A stretch of DNA of 5,991 nucleotides from NCBI GenBank assembly GCA_000495415.1, contig AWGX01000157.1, positions 1-5,991 on the forward strand. Direction: 5' to 3'. The DNA is from Smithella sp. ME-1. Its GTDB lineage: Bacteria > Desulfobacterota > Syntrophia > Syntrophales > Smithellaceae. A program made the position numbers and the translations under genes. Positions 1 through 5,934 of the stretch are shown one piece after another; position 1 is the first letter of the stretch; every line of letters begins with the position of its first letter. The notes beneath the pieces were generated by a model that did not search any database, was not told the DNA's origin, and saw only the letters and a list, made by a program, of their open reading frames with translations.

Positions 1-90
1 CCGTTTTTACTTGACCAGATCAAAGTGTAGCGTGATTAGTGACACCTCTTTTACAAACGAAGCACACTCAGATCAGCCAATCAGATCAAG

Positions 91-498
91 TTATTCTTCA
101 ACGCGAACTTTACCGCGCAAAGCTTTCTTTTCTGATTGTTGATGTTTGGCTGTAAGGATTTTTTCTTTCGCCCTTTTGCTGCGTTTCCTTTTTTGTCGGC
201 GAATCTTTTCCAGCTTTTCTTTTTCCTGGGCGATAAAACCATTTTGCTGTTTTTCGATTTTATCCAGCAGTAGCCTTCGCGCTAAAAAACGATTTAATGA
301 TTGGGATCGCTCCCGTTGACATTTGACTGAAAGGCCGGTTGGAATGTGAATTAAATAAACACAGGAAGAACTTTTATTGACTTTTTGTCCGCCGGGACCT
401 GAAGAACGGATAAATGATTCCTCAAAATCACTTTCTGCTACACCAAGTGTAAGCATCCTGTCAGCAAGGAATTTTGCTTTGTCGGAAGAAACGGACAT
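91..498 (-). CDS. GGQ-domain peptide chain release factor-like protein (ribosome rescue type)
   Basis: The protein has 135 residues. It carries the class I release-factor catalytic motif GPGGQ (GGQ at residues 36-38) followed by KVNK, which in this family hydrolyses peptidyl-tRNA in the ribosomal peptidyl-transferase centre. It lacks the codon-recognition domain of RF1 and RF2, so it belongs with the short ArfB/MTRFR-like rescue factors. The signature continues through the conserved stretch HIPTGLSVKC and the RSQSLNR block. The last 50 or so residues are strongly Lys/Arg-rich, ending ALRGKVRVEE. That resembles the basic tail ArfB inserts into the empty mRNA channel, and the ALRGKVR end is notably like that of ArfB. 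I chose the ATG at 496-498, 17 bp after the ACT gene. A longer reading from a TTG at 558 would overlap that gene, has no Shine-Dalgarno, and adds residues the family does not need. No strong ribosome binding site is visible at the chosen start, so translational coupling is possible. Last gene of the operon. Confidence 0.87.
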   Translation of the reverse strand: MSVSSDKAKFLADRMLTLGVAESDFEESFIRSSGPGGQKVNKSSSCVYLIHIPTGLSVKCQRERSQSLNRFLARRLLLDKIEKQQNGFIAQEKEKLEKIRRQKRKRSKRAKEKILTAKHQQSEKKALRGKVRVEE

Positions 499-515
499 GA
501 TTTTACACAAGCAAT

Positions 516-947
516 TTAAGGGATGGAATAAATTTCGTCGCCGATCAAGTTTACCCAATGTTCAATAAGTATTTCTTTGGCTTCTTCCAGTTTATCTACA
601 CCGATAATAACTATAGTCTCCCTGCCAATACGATTGATAGTGGTGTATAGATAATGGATATTAACATCTGCTTTAGCCAGCGGCTTTAATATGGCGTTCA
701 TGCCGCCGGCATGCAAAGGGACTTCTGCCGCTAAAACAGGTGTTACTTCGATATTTAAATTATAACTTTCCAGAAGCGCTGCAGCGCGGTCAGGATCATT
801 AACAACAAGACGAACCCTGCTATCTTCAGCGATGCTGGCTGCTGATACTGCTTTTACGCTGATATCTTCCGAGTCGAGTATATGGGTAAGCGCAGCAAAC
901 GAACCGGGCACATTACCTAAAAGTACGGAAATTTGTTTAACAGACAT
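516..947 (-). CDS. Tandem ACT-domain protein, probable amino-acid sensor
   Basis: The protein has 143 residues and is made almost entirely of two ACT domains (about residues 4-68 and 70-140) with no enzymatic domain attached. The first has the typical ligand-loop motif NVPGSF (residues 12-17) between strand 1 and helix 1. The second has HAGGM (79-83), where the usual proline before GG is replaced by alanine, followed by the common NIHYLYTTI strand. ACT domains usually bind amino acids at dimer interfaces and regulate a partner enzyme or transcription. Stand-alone tandem ACT proteins of this length are, from family knowledge, often encoded beside 2-oxoacid oxidoreductases and aryl-CoA ligases in anaerobes. 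The gene starts 13 bp after the gamma subunit stop, with AAGG as a modest ribosome binding site. A role in feedback on the oxidoreductase is inferred from position; the ligand cannot be told from sequence. Confidence 0.85.
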   Translation of the reverse strand: MSVKQISVLLGNVPGSFAALTHILDSEDISVKAVSAASIAEDSRVRLVVNDPDRAAALLESYNLNIEVTPVLAAEVPLHAGGMNAILKPLAKADVNIHYLYTTINRIGRETIVIIGVDKLEEAKEILIEHWVNLIGDEIYSIP

Positions 948-960
948 AAAGTCAACCTTA

Positions 961-1500
961 TTAATTTTTCAGGTAATCGAACCCGGCAGTAAAAGCTTTG
1001 CGGTTAATTTCCGCAAGAGATTTTTTACGGCTGCCCATAATAGATTCCAGAGAGTTTAAATAAATATCGGGAGAAACAATGCCTGATACTTTTATGAATG
1101 CTCCCATCATGATGATATTAACTACTTTGATGTTTCCAAGTTCCTGAGCGATATCGGCGCAGGGAACGCAAATGACATTGACGTCTGGTCGATGGGGACG
1201 ATCTTTGATTATTGATGAATTCAAAAAAATCGTTCCGTCCGCAATAACTTTATTTTGAAAAGTGAAAAGGGAAGGGGAATTCAAAACTACAAGATAGTTA
1301 GGTTCTGAAGCGACGGGAGAAGCGATTTCTTCATCAGCTATCGCTACAGTGCAGTTGGCTGTTCCACCGCGCATTTCCGCTCCATATGCGGGTAGATAGG
1401 TCACATGAAAGCCTTTATTCATCCCGCTGTTGGCCAAACTAATTCCCATCATCATGACTCCCTGGCCGCCAAATCCGGAAAATATCGTTTTGACAATCAT
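961..1500 (-). CDS. 2-oxoacid:ferredoxin oxidoreductase, gamma subunit
   Basis: The protein has 179 residues, the normal size for the separate gamma chain of four-subunit 2-oxoacid:ferredoxin oxidoreductases. It shows the two family motifs clearly: GFGGQG (residues 9-14) near the N-terminus and YGAEMRGG (39-46). In solved relatives this domain packs against the TPP-binding chains and contributes to coenzyme A binding. The start codon overlaps the beta-subunit stop by four bases (ATGA), the classic sign of translational coupling and 1:1 stoichiometry. The gene therefore acts as part of the complex with the beta, alpha and delta chains encoded upstream. Nothing is truncated. Sequence alone does not distinguish a gamma chain for branched-chain, 2-oxoglutarate or aryl-pyruvate substrates. 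Confidence 0.93.
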   Translation of the reverse strand: MIVKTIFSGFGGQGVMMMGISLANSGMNKGFHVTYLPAYGAEMRGGTANCTVAIADEEIASPVASEPNYLVVLNSPSLFTFQNKVIADGTIFLNSSIIKDRPHRPDVNVICVPCADIAQELGNIKVVNIIMMGAFIKVSGIVSPDIYLNSLESIMGSRKKSLAEINRKAFTAGFDYLKN

Positions 1501-2270
1501 GAGTCCACCTCCGCAGATTTTGTTGCCGAGGGAATGTCATCTTTAAAAACGCCGGGAGGAAATTCCTTGCTCATTACTTCGTCAATCCATTTGCAGGAAT
1601 TAACAGCATTCATTTTCCAGTTGGTAGGACAGGGCGAAAGAATTTCGATAAGAGAAAAACCATGTCCGTCTATCTGGCATTGAAACGCTTTCCTGATGGC
1701 CTTTTTTGTCTTATTTACATTGGCGGGAGAATTTACCATGCATCGTTCCAGATAGGTTACACCTTTCAATTGAGAGAAAATTTCACTTACCTTTACAGGA
1801 TAACCGTCCAATTTGTTATTTCTGCCTAGAGGAGAAGTGGTTGTCTTTTGTTCCAACATTGTTGTCGGAGCCATCTGCCCGCCGGTCATTCCATAAACAG
1901 CATTATTAATGAAGATAATTGTTATATTTTCACCACGGTTTGCTGCGTGAAAGCTTTCCGCAATTCCAATTGCAGCCAGGTCACCATCGCCCTGGTATGA
2001 AAAGACAACGCGATCAGGTAGAGCACGTTTAATTGCCGATGCCATTGCCGGACCTCGGCCATGAGGCGCTTCAATCATATCTATGTCAAAATAATTATAA
2101 GCCAGAACCGCACACCCTGCCGGAGGAACACCTATGGTAATTCCCCTTATATCCAACGCATCAATAATTTCAGCTACAATCCGATGAACAATACTATGTC
2201 CGCAACCAGGGCAATAATGGAAGATAGCTTCTTTTAAACTTTTTGGCCGTTGATAAACGGTTTTTGCCAT
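1497..2270 (-). CDS. 2-oxoacid:ferredoxin oxidoreductase, beta subunit (TPP-binding)
   Basis: The protein has 257 residues and is the thiamine-pyrophosphate-binding chain. The TPP/Mg motif is complete: GDGD at residues 94-97, about 25 residues before NN at 122-123. The N-terminal YCPGCGH (Cys20, Cys23), the GCAV block with Cys53, and HGRGPAMASAIK (from residue 70) are all typical of VorA/KorB/PorB chains. The reaction is oxidative decarboxylation of a 2-oxoacid to acyl-CoA, with electrons passed to ferredoxin through Fe-S clusters. The ATG at 2268-2270 is preceded by AAAGG at a somewhat long spacing, in the 17-bp gap after the alpha gene. The C-terminal region has CPTNWKM, a pattern common in the branched-chain and 2-oxoglutarate versions. 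By some conventions this gene would be called vorA. I leave the symbol blank because naming of the chains is inconsistent. Confidence 0.94.
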   Translation of the reverse strand: MAKTVYQRPKSLKEAIFHYCPGCGHSIVHRIVAEIIDALDIRGITIGVPPAGCAVLAYNYFDIDMIEAPHGRGPAMASAIKRALPDRVVFSYQGDGDLAAIGIAESFHAANRGENITIIFINNAVYGMTGGQMAPTTMLEQKTTTSPLGRNNKLDGYPVKVSEIFSQLKGVTYLERCMVNSPANVNKTKKAIRKAFQCQIDGHGFSLIEILSPCPTNWKMNAVNSCKWIDEVMSKEFPPGVFKDDIPSATKSAEVDS

Positions 2271-2287
2271 ACTCTAATTACCTTTTA

Positions 2288-3349
2288 TTATTTAATCGTT
2301 CTTTCGTAAATTCTTGCAATAACATTAGCCAATTCAGAAGGAGTAGGCACTGCACCGCCCGGTCGGCCGTGGAATCTAATATCGGCATAACCCTGAAGGG
2401 CGAGCCGTACATCCTCCAGCATTTGTCCGGTACTCATTTCAAAAACAAGAAAGTTTTTTGACTTTGCCGACAATGAACGCAATTGTTGCTCAGGAAAAGG
2501 CCAGAGAGTTATGGGACGGAAAAGTCCCAGGTTCATTCCGTTGCTCTGCAGACGTTTGATAGCTCCTTTAGCTATGCGAGCCGCCGTTCCATAGGCAACG
2601 ATGACCATTTTTGCATCGTCAATGTTATATTCTTCATAAAGCGTCTCTTTTTTAGCAATAACTCCATATTTGCGGGCCAGTTTCCAATTGTGTTCTTCCA
2701 TGTCAATAGGATCCAGAATCAAACCGTGAATAAATTTGCTTTTGCCGGAACCGGCGCCTTGCAGCATAAATTTCTTATTATAAGTACGGGGTTTGGGTTT
2801 TTTAAAAATAACCGGTTCCATCATCTGACCCATCATGCCGTCAGCCAGAATCATAACGGGATTACGATATTTATCAGCCAGGTCAAAGGCTTCCATTGTT
2901 AAATCAGCCAGCTCCTGACAGGTTGCCGGAGCTAAAACAATAGTGCGATAATCTCCGTGTCCACCGCCGCGTGTTGCCTGAAAATAATCACCCTGCGAAG
3001 GACGAATATTACCTAAGCCGGGACCACCACGCATAATATTGACGATGACACCGGGAAGTTCGCAGGCCGCCATGGAAGAAATACCTTCCTGTTTCAAGGA
3101 AATACCGGGGCTGGATGAAGAAGTCATTGCTCTAAGACCGGCGGCACTGGCGCCGGCAATCATGTTAATAGCGGCAATTTCACTTTCCGACTGAATGAAA
3201 ATGCCGCCTTCGGCTTTGCGCATATGTTCTGCCATATATTCTGTGAGTTCATTCTGCGGAGTGATGGGATAGCCGCCGTAGAAACGACATCCGGCTCTAA
3301 TCGCAGCCTCACAGATAAGAAAATTTCCGGACATCAGTACTTTATTCAC
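2288..3349 (-). CDS. vorB: 2-oxoacid:ferredoxin oxidoreductase, alpha subunit (VorB-like, 3-methyl-2-oxobutanoate type)
   Basis: The protein has 353 residues and is the pyrimidine-binding (PYR) chain plus the C-terminal transketolase-like domain. The motif YPITP (27-31) is followed by the IQSESE stretch that supplies the conserved Glu near the TPP aminopyrimidine. Then come TSSSSPG (76-82) and MRGGPGLGNIRPSQGDY (106-122). The domain II signature is VVAYGTAAR and LFRPITLWPFP (about 250-286). The GPGLGNI-x-PSQ-x-DYFQATRGGGHGDYR block fits the VorB group (2-ketoisovalerate:ferredoxin oxidoreductase) better than classical KorA, where this loop usually differs. Substrate assignment is still an inference; some close homologues are annotated as 2-oxoglutarate enzymes. 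Translation starts at a GTG (3347-3349) that overlaps the delta gene by 8 bp. A GAGG lies 6 bases before it, inside the delta coding sequence, so the two are probably translationally coupled. Confidence 0.9.
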   Translation of the reverse strand: MNKVLMSGNFLICEAAIRAGCRFYGGYPITPQNELTEYMAEHMRKAEGGIFIQSESEIAAINMIAGASAAGLRAMTSSSSPGISLKQEGISSMAACELPGVIVNIMRGGPGLGNIRPSQGDYFQATRGGGHGDYRTIVLAPATCQELADLTMEAFDLADKYRNPVMILADGMMGQMMEPVIFKKPKPRTYNKKFMLQGAGSGKSKFIHGLILDPIDMEEHNWKLARKYGVIAKKETLYEEYNIDDAKMVIVAYGTAARIAKGAIKRLQSNGMNLGLFRPITLWPFPEQQLRSLSAKSKNFLVFEMSTGQMLEDVRLALQGYADIRFHGRPGGAVPTPSELANVIARIYERTIK

Positions 3350-3551
3350 GATAAACCTCGATAGCTACCTCAGGGCATATAGTGGCGCATATGCCGCAAC
3401 CGGTGCATTCTTTTTCTTCATTTGTGCCGACAGGATGATAACTATAAAAATTATATTCTTTAGTGGGAATAATGTGTCCCTTGGGACAAAAGTGTATGCA
3501 AAGCAGGCATTCCTTACAGATTTCTTTATTAATTTTAATATATCCCTTCAA
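3342..3551 (-). CDS. 2-oxoacid:ferredoxin oxidoreductase, delta subunit (2x[4Fe-4S] ferredoxin-like)
   Basis: This small chain of 69 residues has two complete bacterial ferredoxin motifs, CxxCxxCxxxCP, at Cys12/15/18/22 and Cys49/52/55/59. Each should bind one [4Fe-4S] cluster. The insert of about 26 residues between them is normal for delta chains. It receives electrons from the TPP site and hands them to soluble ferredoxin. The start is non-ATG. The frame opens after a TGA with only GTG (3557), ATT and TTG (3551) available. The only good Shine-Dalgarno, GAGGT, abuts the GTG but sits an ideal 6 bases before the TTG, and a protein beginning MKGYIKIN looks like family members. I therefore take the TTG; the GTG reading would add two residues. 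First gene of the oxidoreductase operon. Confidence 0.91.
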   Translation of the reverse strand: MKGYIKINKEICKECLLCIHFCPKGHIIPTKEYNFYSYHPVGTNEEKECTGCGICATICPEVAIEVYRE

Positions 3552-3557
3552 AATCAC

Positions 3558-3562
3558 ACCTC
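3558..3562 (-). promoter_or_regulatory. Ribosome binding site deciding the TTG start of the delta subunit
   Basis: On the minus strand the sequence reads TTGAGGT followed by GTGATT and then TTG. The GAGGT core leaves 6 bases to the TTG at 3549-3551 but none to the GTG at 3555-3557, so spacing favours TTG as the initiation codon. Confidence 0.65.
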
Positions 3563-3581
3563 AAAAAATTCTCGGACACGG

Positions 3582-3610
3582 TATCTTGCTCATAATTATC
3601 AGAAAGTCAA
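3582..3610 (-). promoter_or_regulatory. Candidate sigma-70-like promoter for the oxidoreductase operon
   Basis: On the minus strand TTGACT (3605-3610) matches the -35 consensus at five of six positions. The -10 is weak: AAGATA at 17 bp spacing (3582-3587) or GATACC at 19 bp (3580-3585). A start from here would give a leader of roughly 25 bases before the delta gene. No T-rich terminator hairpin is visible between the upstream antiterminator gene and this site, so readthrough from that gene is also possible. Confidence 0.35.
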
Positions 3611-3645
3611 GTATTTTTAGCCTCACAAAAGATTTAGAGAAGAAC

Positions 3646-3677
3646 TTAATGATCAATTAATATGACAGATATGACAA
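3646..3677. repeat. Short palindrome plus tandem 9-bp repeat upstream of the oxidoreductase promoter
   Basis: Positions 3646-3660 form a palindrome with perfect 5-bp arms, TTAAT and ATTAA, around a GATCA centre. Immediately beside it are two tandem copies of ATATGACA(G/A), at 3660-3668 and 3669-3677. The cluster lies about 35-70 bp upstream of the candidate -35 box, a plausible place for an activator site. In such an A+T-rich stretch chance is a real alternative. Confidence 0.3.
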
Positions 3678-3701
3678 TGATTAGCTTGTAATAAAGATAC
3701 A

Positions 3702-4205
3702 TTATATTTTGCTTATTTGAAATCCTTTTATTTGTATTGCAACAGATCTCTGTAATAGTTCTATGGACACAACAAAAAGCTCTTTTTTGACATTACTTTT
3801 TAAAACAATTCCTTCTATCCCGGCAAAAGGTCCGTCAATTATTCTGGCTGGTTCTCCCTCGCGCGGGAATTGAATTGTAAAGAGTTCAGTTTCGGTATTT
3901 ATAAAGCGTCGTATTGCGTCAATTTTTTTATCGGAAACCGGAATGGCTTCTGAATTTTCTTTTTTACCTAATATACTTACTACACCGGCAGTTTTTAATA
4001 TAGAAAGCTTTGTTTCATTATCCAAAACATTGACTTCCGTAAAAACATATCCGGGGAAAAGGGGAAGAAGTATTTTCTTTCTCCTGTCTTTTTGCTTGCT
4101 CCATGATTCTATCTCAGGTAAAAAAGTCGTTAAATTCTTTTGTATAAGACGCGTGTTTACCTTGTATTCATGACGGCTTCTTGTATGTACTACGTACCAG
4201 GGCAT
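3702..4205 (-). CDS. NusG paralogue, RfaH/UpxY-type transcription antiterminator
   Basis: The protein has 167 residues. The N-terminal NGN domain spans about 1-95: it opens WYVVHTRSRHEYKV, has a basic patch KQKDRRKK (37-44), and carries the near-invariant LPLFPGYVF (47-55), then TAGVVSILG and the SDKKIDAIRR helix. A C-terminal KOW segment follows, RIIDGPFAGIEGIV (121-134), ending with LQRSVAIQI. Housekeeping NusG is usually longer and ends differently. The pattern VVSIELLQRSVAIQI matches specialised paralogues of the UpxY/RfaH/LoaP kind, which ride RNA polymerase on selected long operons, most often polysaccharide clusters. The ATG at 4203-4205 has AAAGG upstream with about 10 bases spacing, and a TATAAT box precedes it. 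No polysaccharide genes are in the window; the downstream neighbour is the oxidoreductase operon. The regulatory target is unknown. Confidence 0.88.
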   Translation of the reverse strand: MPWYVVHTRSRHEYKVNTRLIQKNLTTFLPEIESWSKQKDRRKKILLPLFPGYVFTEVNVLDNETKLSILKTAGVVSILGKKENSEAIPVSDKKIDAIRRFINTETELFTIQFPREGEPARIIDGPFAGIEGIVLKSNVKKELFVVSIELLQRSVAIQIKGFQISKI

Positions 4206-4233
4206 TATAATAAACCTTTAATATTTTTTTAAA

Positions 4234-4260
4234 ATTATAATATTTGTATGTGTTATGCAA
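4234..4260 (-). promoter_or_regulatory. Candidate promoter of the NusG-like gene in the divergent intergenic region
   Basis: On the minus strand a perfect -10 TATAAT (4234-4239) lies 15 bp after TTGCAT (4255-4260), a partial -35 with short spacing. The same bases also read TATAAT on the plus strand at 4236-4241, so this one ATTATAAT core could serve both genes, although no recognisable -35 exists for the plus direction. The 65-bp region is about 89% A+T, which makes such matches easier by chance. Confidence 0.42.
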
Positions 4261-4270
4261 TATATAAATT

Positions 4271-5875
4271 ATGAAAATTATAAAGCTTAATGGAATAAAA
4301 TTAGATTTGAGCGAGAGCGAAGAACTCCTGGTAGTAAAGGCTGCAGCGACTCTGAACATTGCTGTCAATGATATTATCGCTATAGACGTCATTAAAAAAG
4401 CTTTGGATGCCCGTCGTCACAAACCTCCCCATTTTGTTTATGCTCTTGGGGTGAGTGTTTCGGATAATACCAAATTACCTGTCGAATCCGAGCAAGAACA
4501 TCTAATGCCGGGGGAAAAAAACAAAAAGAGATCTCCAGCACTTTCTTTATTATCACCGCCGAAACTTCCTGTTGTGGTTATTGGCAGTGGTCCGGCAGGT
4601 CTTTTTGCCGCTTATGTTCTTGCTCTGAGAAATATTCCGGTACTTATTTTAGAAAGAGGCGCACAGCTGGAGGAGCGGGTTAAAGATGTAAATAAATTCT
4701 GGGAGCAGGGTATTCTTAATCCGCAAAGCAATGTTCTTTTTGGTGAAGGTGGTGCCGGAACTTTCTCTGATGGGAAGTTAACAAGCCGAACAAAAAATCC
4801 GGACTCTTTATGGATAAAAAATATTTTGGTGCAGATGGGTGCTCCATCAACAATAGTTTACGATGCCAAACCACACATCGGAACTGATAAACTCCGTAAA
4901 ATAATAGTGAACTTGAGAAAAACTCTTATGGAGATGGGTTGCAGGATTGAGTTTAAAGCAGAGGTGACTGATTTTTTAATTTTTAAAAGAAATATAAAGG
5001 CGATCATTATTAATGAAAAAGAAGAGGTTAAAACCAATAATATAATTCTGGCGATTGGTCAAAGTGCTGATGAAACTTATCGTAAACTTTTTAATCGTGG
5101 AATTCAAATAGAAGACAAACCTTTTGCTATGGGTTTGCGTGTGGAACATCCTCAGGAATTAATTAATTCTATTCAGTACGGTAAATGGCGTAATCATCCG
5201 CAATTACCACCAGCTGAATATTTTATAACAGTTTCAGTTCCTGATTTGAATCGTTCTGTATACACTTTTTGCATGTGTCCGGGAGGAGCGGTTATAGGCT
5301 GCGCAGATTCCGATGGCCTGGTTGTAACCAATGGTATGAGTAATGCCGCACGCTCCGGTGAATTTGGAAATAGCGCCATAGTCGTCAACATCCGCGTGGA
5401 TGATTTTGCTTCCAGTAATCAAAATCTCAGCGGTCTTGAATTTCGTCAAATTTGGGAGAAGAAAGCTTTTCAGTCAGGAGGGAACAATTATTGTGCGCCG
5501 GCACAAAAGATAACTGATTTTTTGCAGGGCAAGAAGGCCAATGTGATCGGGAAAACAAGTTTTTCCCCGGGAATAAAACCTGCTGCGCTGGAGGATGTGT
5601 TGCCGGAATTCGTAACAAATTCTTTAAGGTATGGTATAAAAGAATTCGATAGAAAAATGACCGGATTTATAACCGAAGACGCCCATTTGATCGGAGTGGA
5701 GACAAGAACTTCTTCGCCTTTACGCATCTGCCGCCGTAGTGATGGGCAGAGTGAAAGTATCGGGGGCATTTATCCTTGCGGTGAAGGATCCGGATATGCG
5801 GGAGGGATTGTCAGTTCAGCACTGGATGGAATTAAGGCGGCGCAAAATTTAATCAATAATTTATACCACTTCTAA
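4271..5875 (+). CDS. FAD-dependent dehydrogenase, COG2509-type, substrate unknown
   Basis: The protein has 534 residues. An N-terminal domain of about 70 residues ends with KKALDARRHKPPHFVYAL, typical of this family. The FAD-binding Rossmann segment follows: VVVIGSGPAGLFAA with GxGxxG at 105-110, and the acidic Glu128 in LILERG that would hold the adenosine ribose. The family hallmark NVLFGEGGAGTFSDGKL is at 154-170, and TSFSPGIKPAALEDVLP lies in the C-terminal third. The second FAD contact, GGIYPCGEGSGYAGGI, is at 498-513, just before the end. These features match the uncharacterised FAD-dependent dehydrogenases of COG2509, which have no agreed substrate. No signal peptide or membrane segment is seen, so it should be cytoplasmic. 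The ATG start fits family N-termini, but no Shine-Dalgarno precedes it; the upstream bases are nearly all A/T. It is transcribed away from the NusG-like gene, and a functional link to the oxidoreductase is not shown. Confidence 0.9.
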   Translation: MKIIKLNGIKLDLSESEELLVVKAAATLNIAVNDIIAIDVIKKALDARRHKPPHFVYALGVSVSDNTKLPVESEQEHLMPGEKNKKRSPALSLLSPPKLPVVVIGSGPAGLFAAYVLALRNIPVLILERGAQLEERVKDVNKFWEQGILNPQSNVLFGEGGAGTFSDGKLTSRTKNPDSLWIKNILVQMGAPSTIVYDAKPHIGTDKLRKIIVNLRKTLMEMGCRIEFKAEVTDFLIFKRNIKAIIINEKEEVKTNNIILAIGQSADETYRKLFNRGIQIEDKPFAMGLRVEHPQELINSIQYGKWRNHPQLPPAEYFITVSVPDLNRSVYTFCMCPGGAVIGCADSDGLVVTNGMSNAARSGEFGNSAIVVNIRVDDFASSNQNLSGLEFRQIWEKKAFQSGGNNYCAPAQKITDFLQGKKANVIGKTSFSPGIKPAALEDVLPEFVTNSLRYGIKEFDRKMTGFITEDAHLIGVETRTSSPLRICRRSDGQSESIGGIYPCGEGSGYAGGIVSSALDGIKAAQNLINNLYHF

Positions 5876-5890
5876 ATCAAAGCGCTGTTT

Positions 5891-5934
5891 TTGTCGGCAC
5901 AGCCTGCGCCCCGGCGCAGGCCGGGGTTGTCGGC
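5891..5934. repeat. GC-rich palindromic element flanked by short direct repeats
   Basis: A perfect inverted repeat, GCCTGCGCC / GGCGCAGGC (5902-5910 and 5913-5921), has only CC between the arms; allowing a 4-base loop leaves an 8-bp stem. A second, mutually exclusive hairpin pairs CCCCGG (5909-5914) with CCGGGG (5921-5926). The word TTGTCGGC occurs on both sides in the same orientation (5891-5898, 5927-5934). No T-run follows on either strand, so it is not a standard intrinsic terminator, although it lies 26 bp after the FAD gene stop and could still impede RNA polymerase or protect the 3' end. The sharp jump in G+C relative to the adjoining gene suggests a REP-like or other dispersed repeat that continues toward the window edge. 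Confidence 0.6.

Noticed and set aside
18..46. Tiny minus-strand frame starting GTG after AAAGAGG downstream of the operon
   Set aside because: It stops after about a dozen codons, and the purine-rich stretch directly abuts the GTG, too close for a functional Shine-Dalgarno.
499..558. N-terminal extension of the release-factor-like gene to a TTG at 558
   Set aside because: It would overlap the ACT gene by 43 bp, has no ribosome binding site, and adds residues outside the family domain. The ATG at 498 is in-frame and well placed.
2483..2902. Plus-strand open frame of 139 codons opposite the alpha-subunit gene
   Set aside because: It is antisense to a strongly conserved enzyme, and the predicted protein has no recognisable domain and looks like low-complexity shadow coding.
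5488..5769. Minus-strand open frame of 93 codons inside the FAD dehydrogenase
   Set aside because: It lies opposite the conserved C-terminal FAD domain and resembles no known protein; shadow frame.
5902..5921. Hairpin after the FAD gene as an intrinsic terminator
   Set aside because: The stem is strong but neither strand has a T-run after it; a repeat element explains the composition better.
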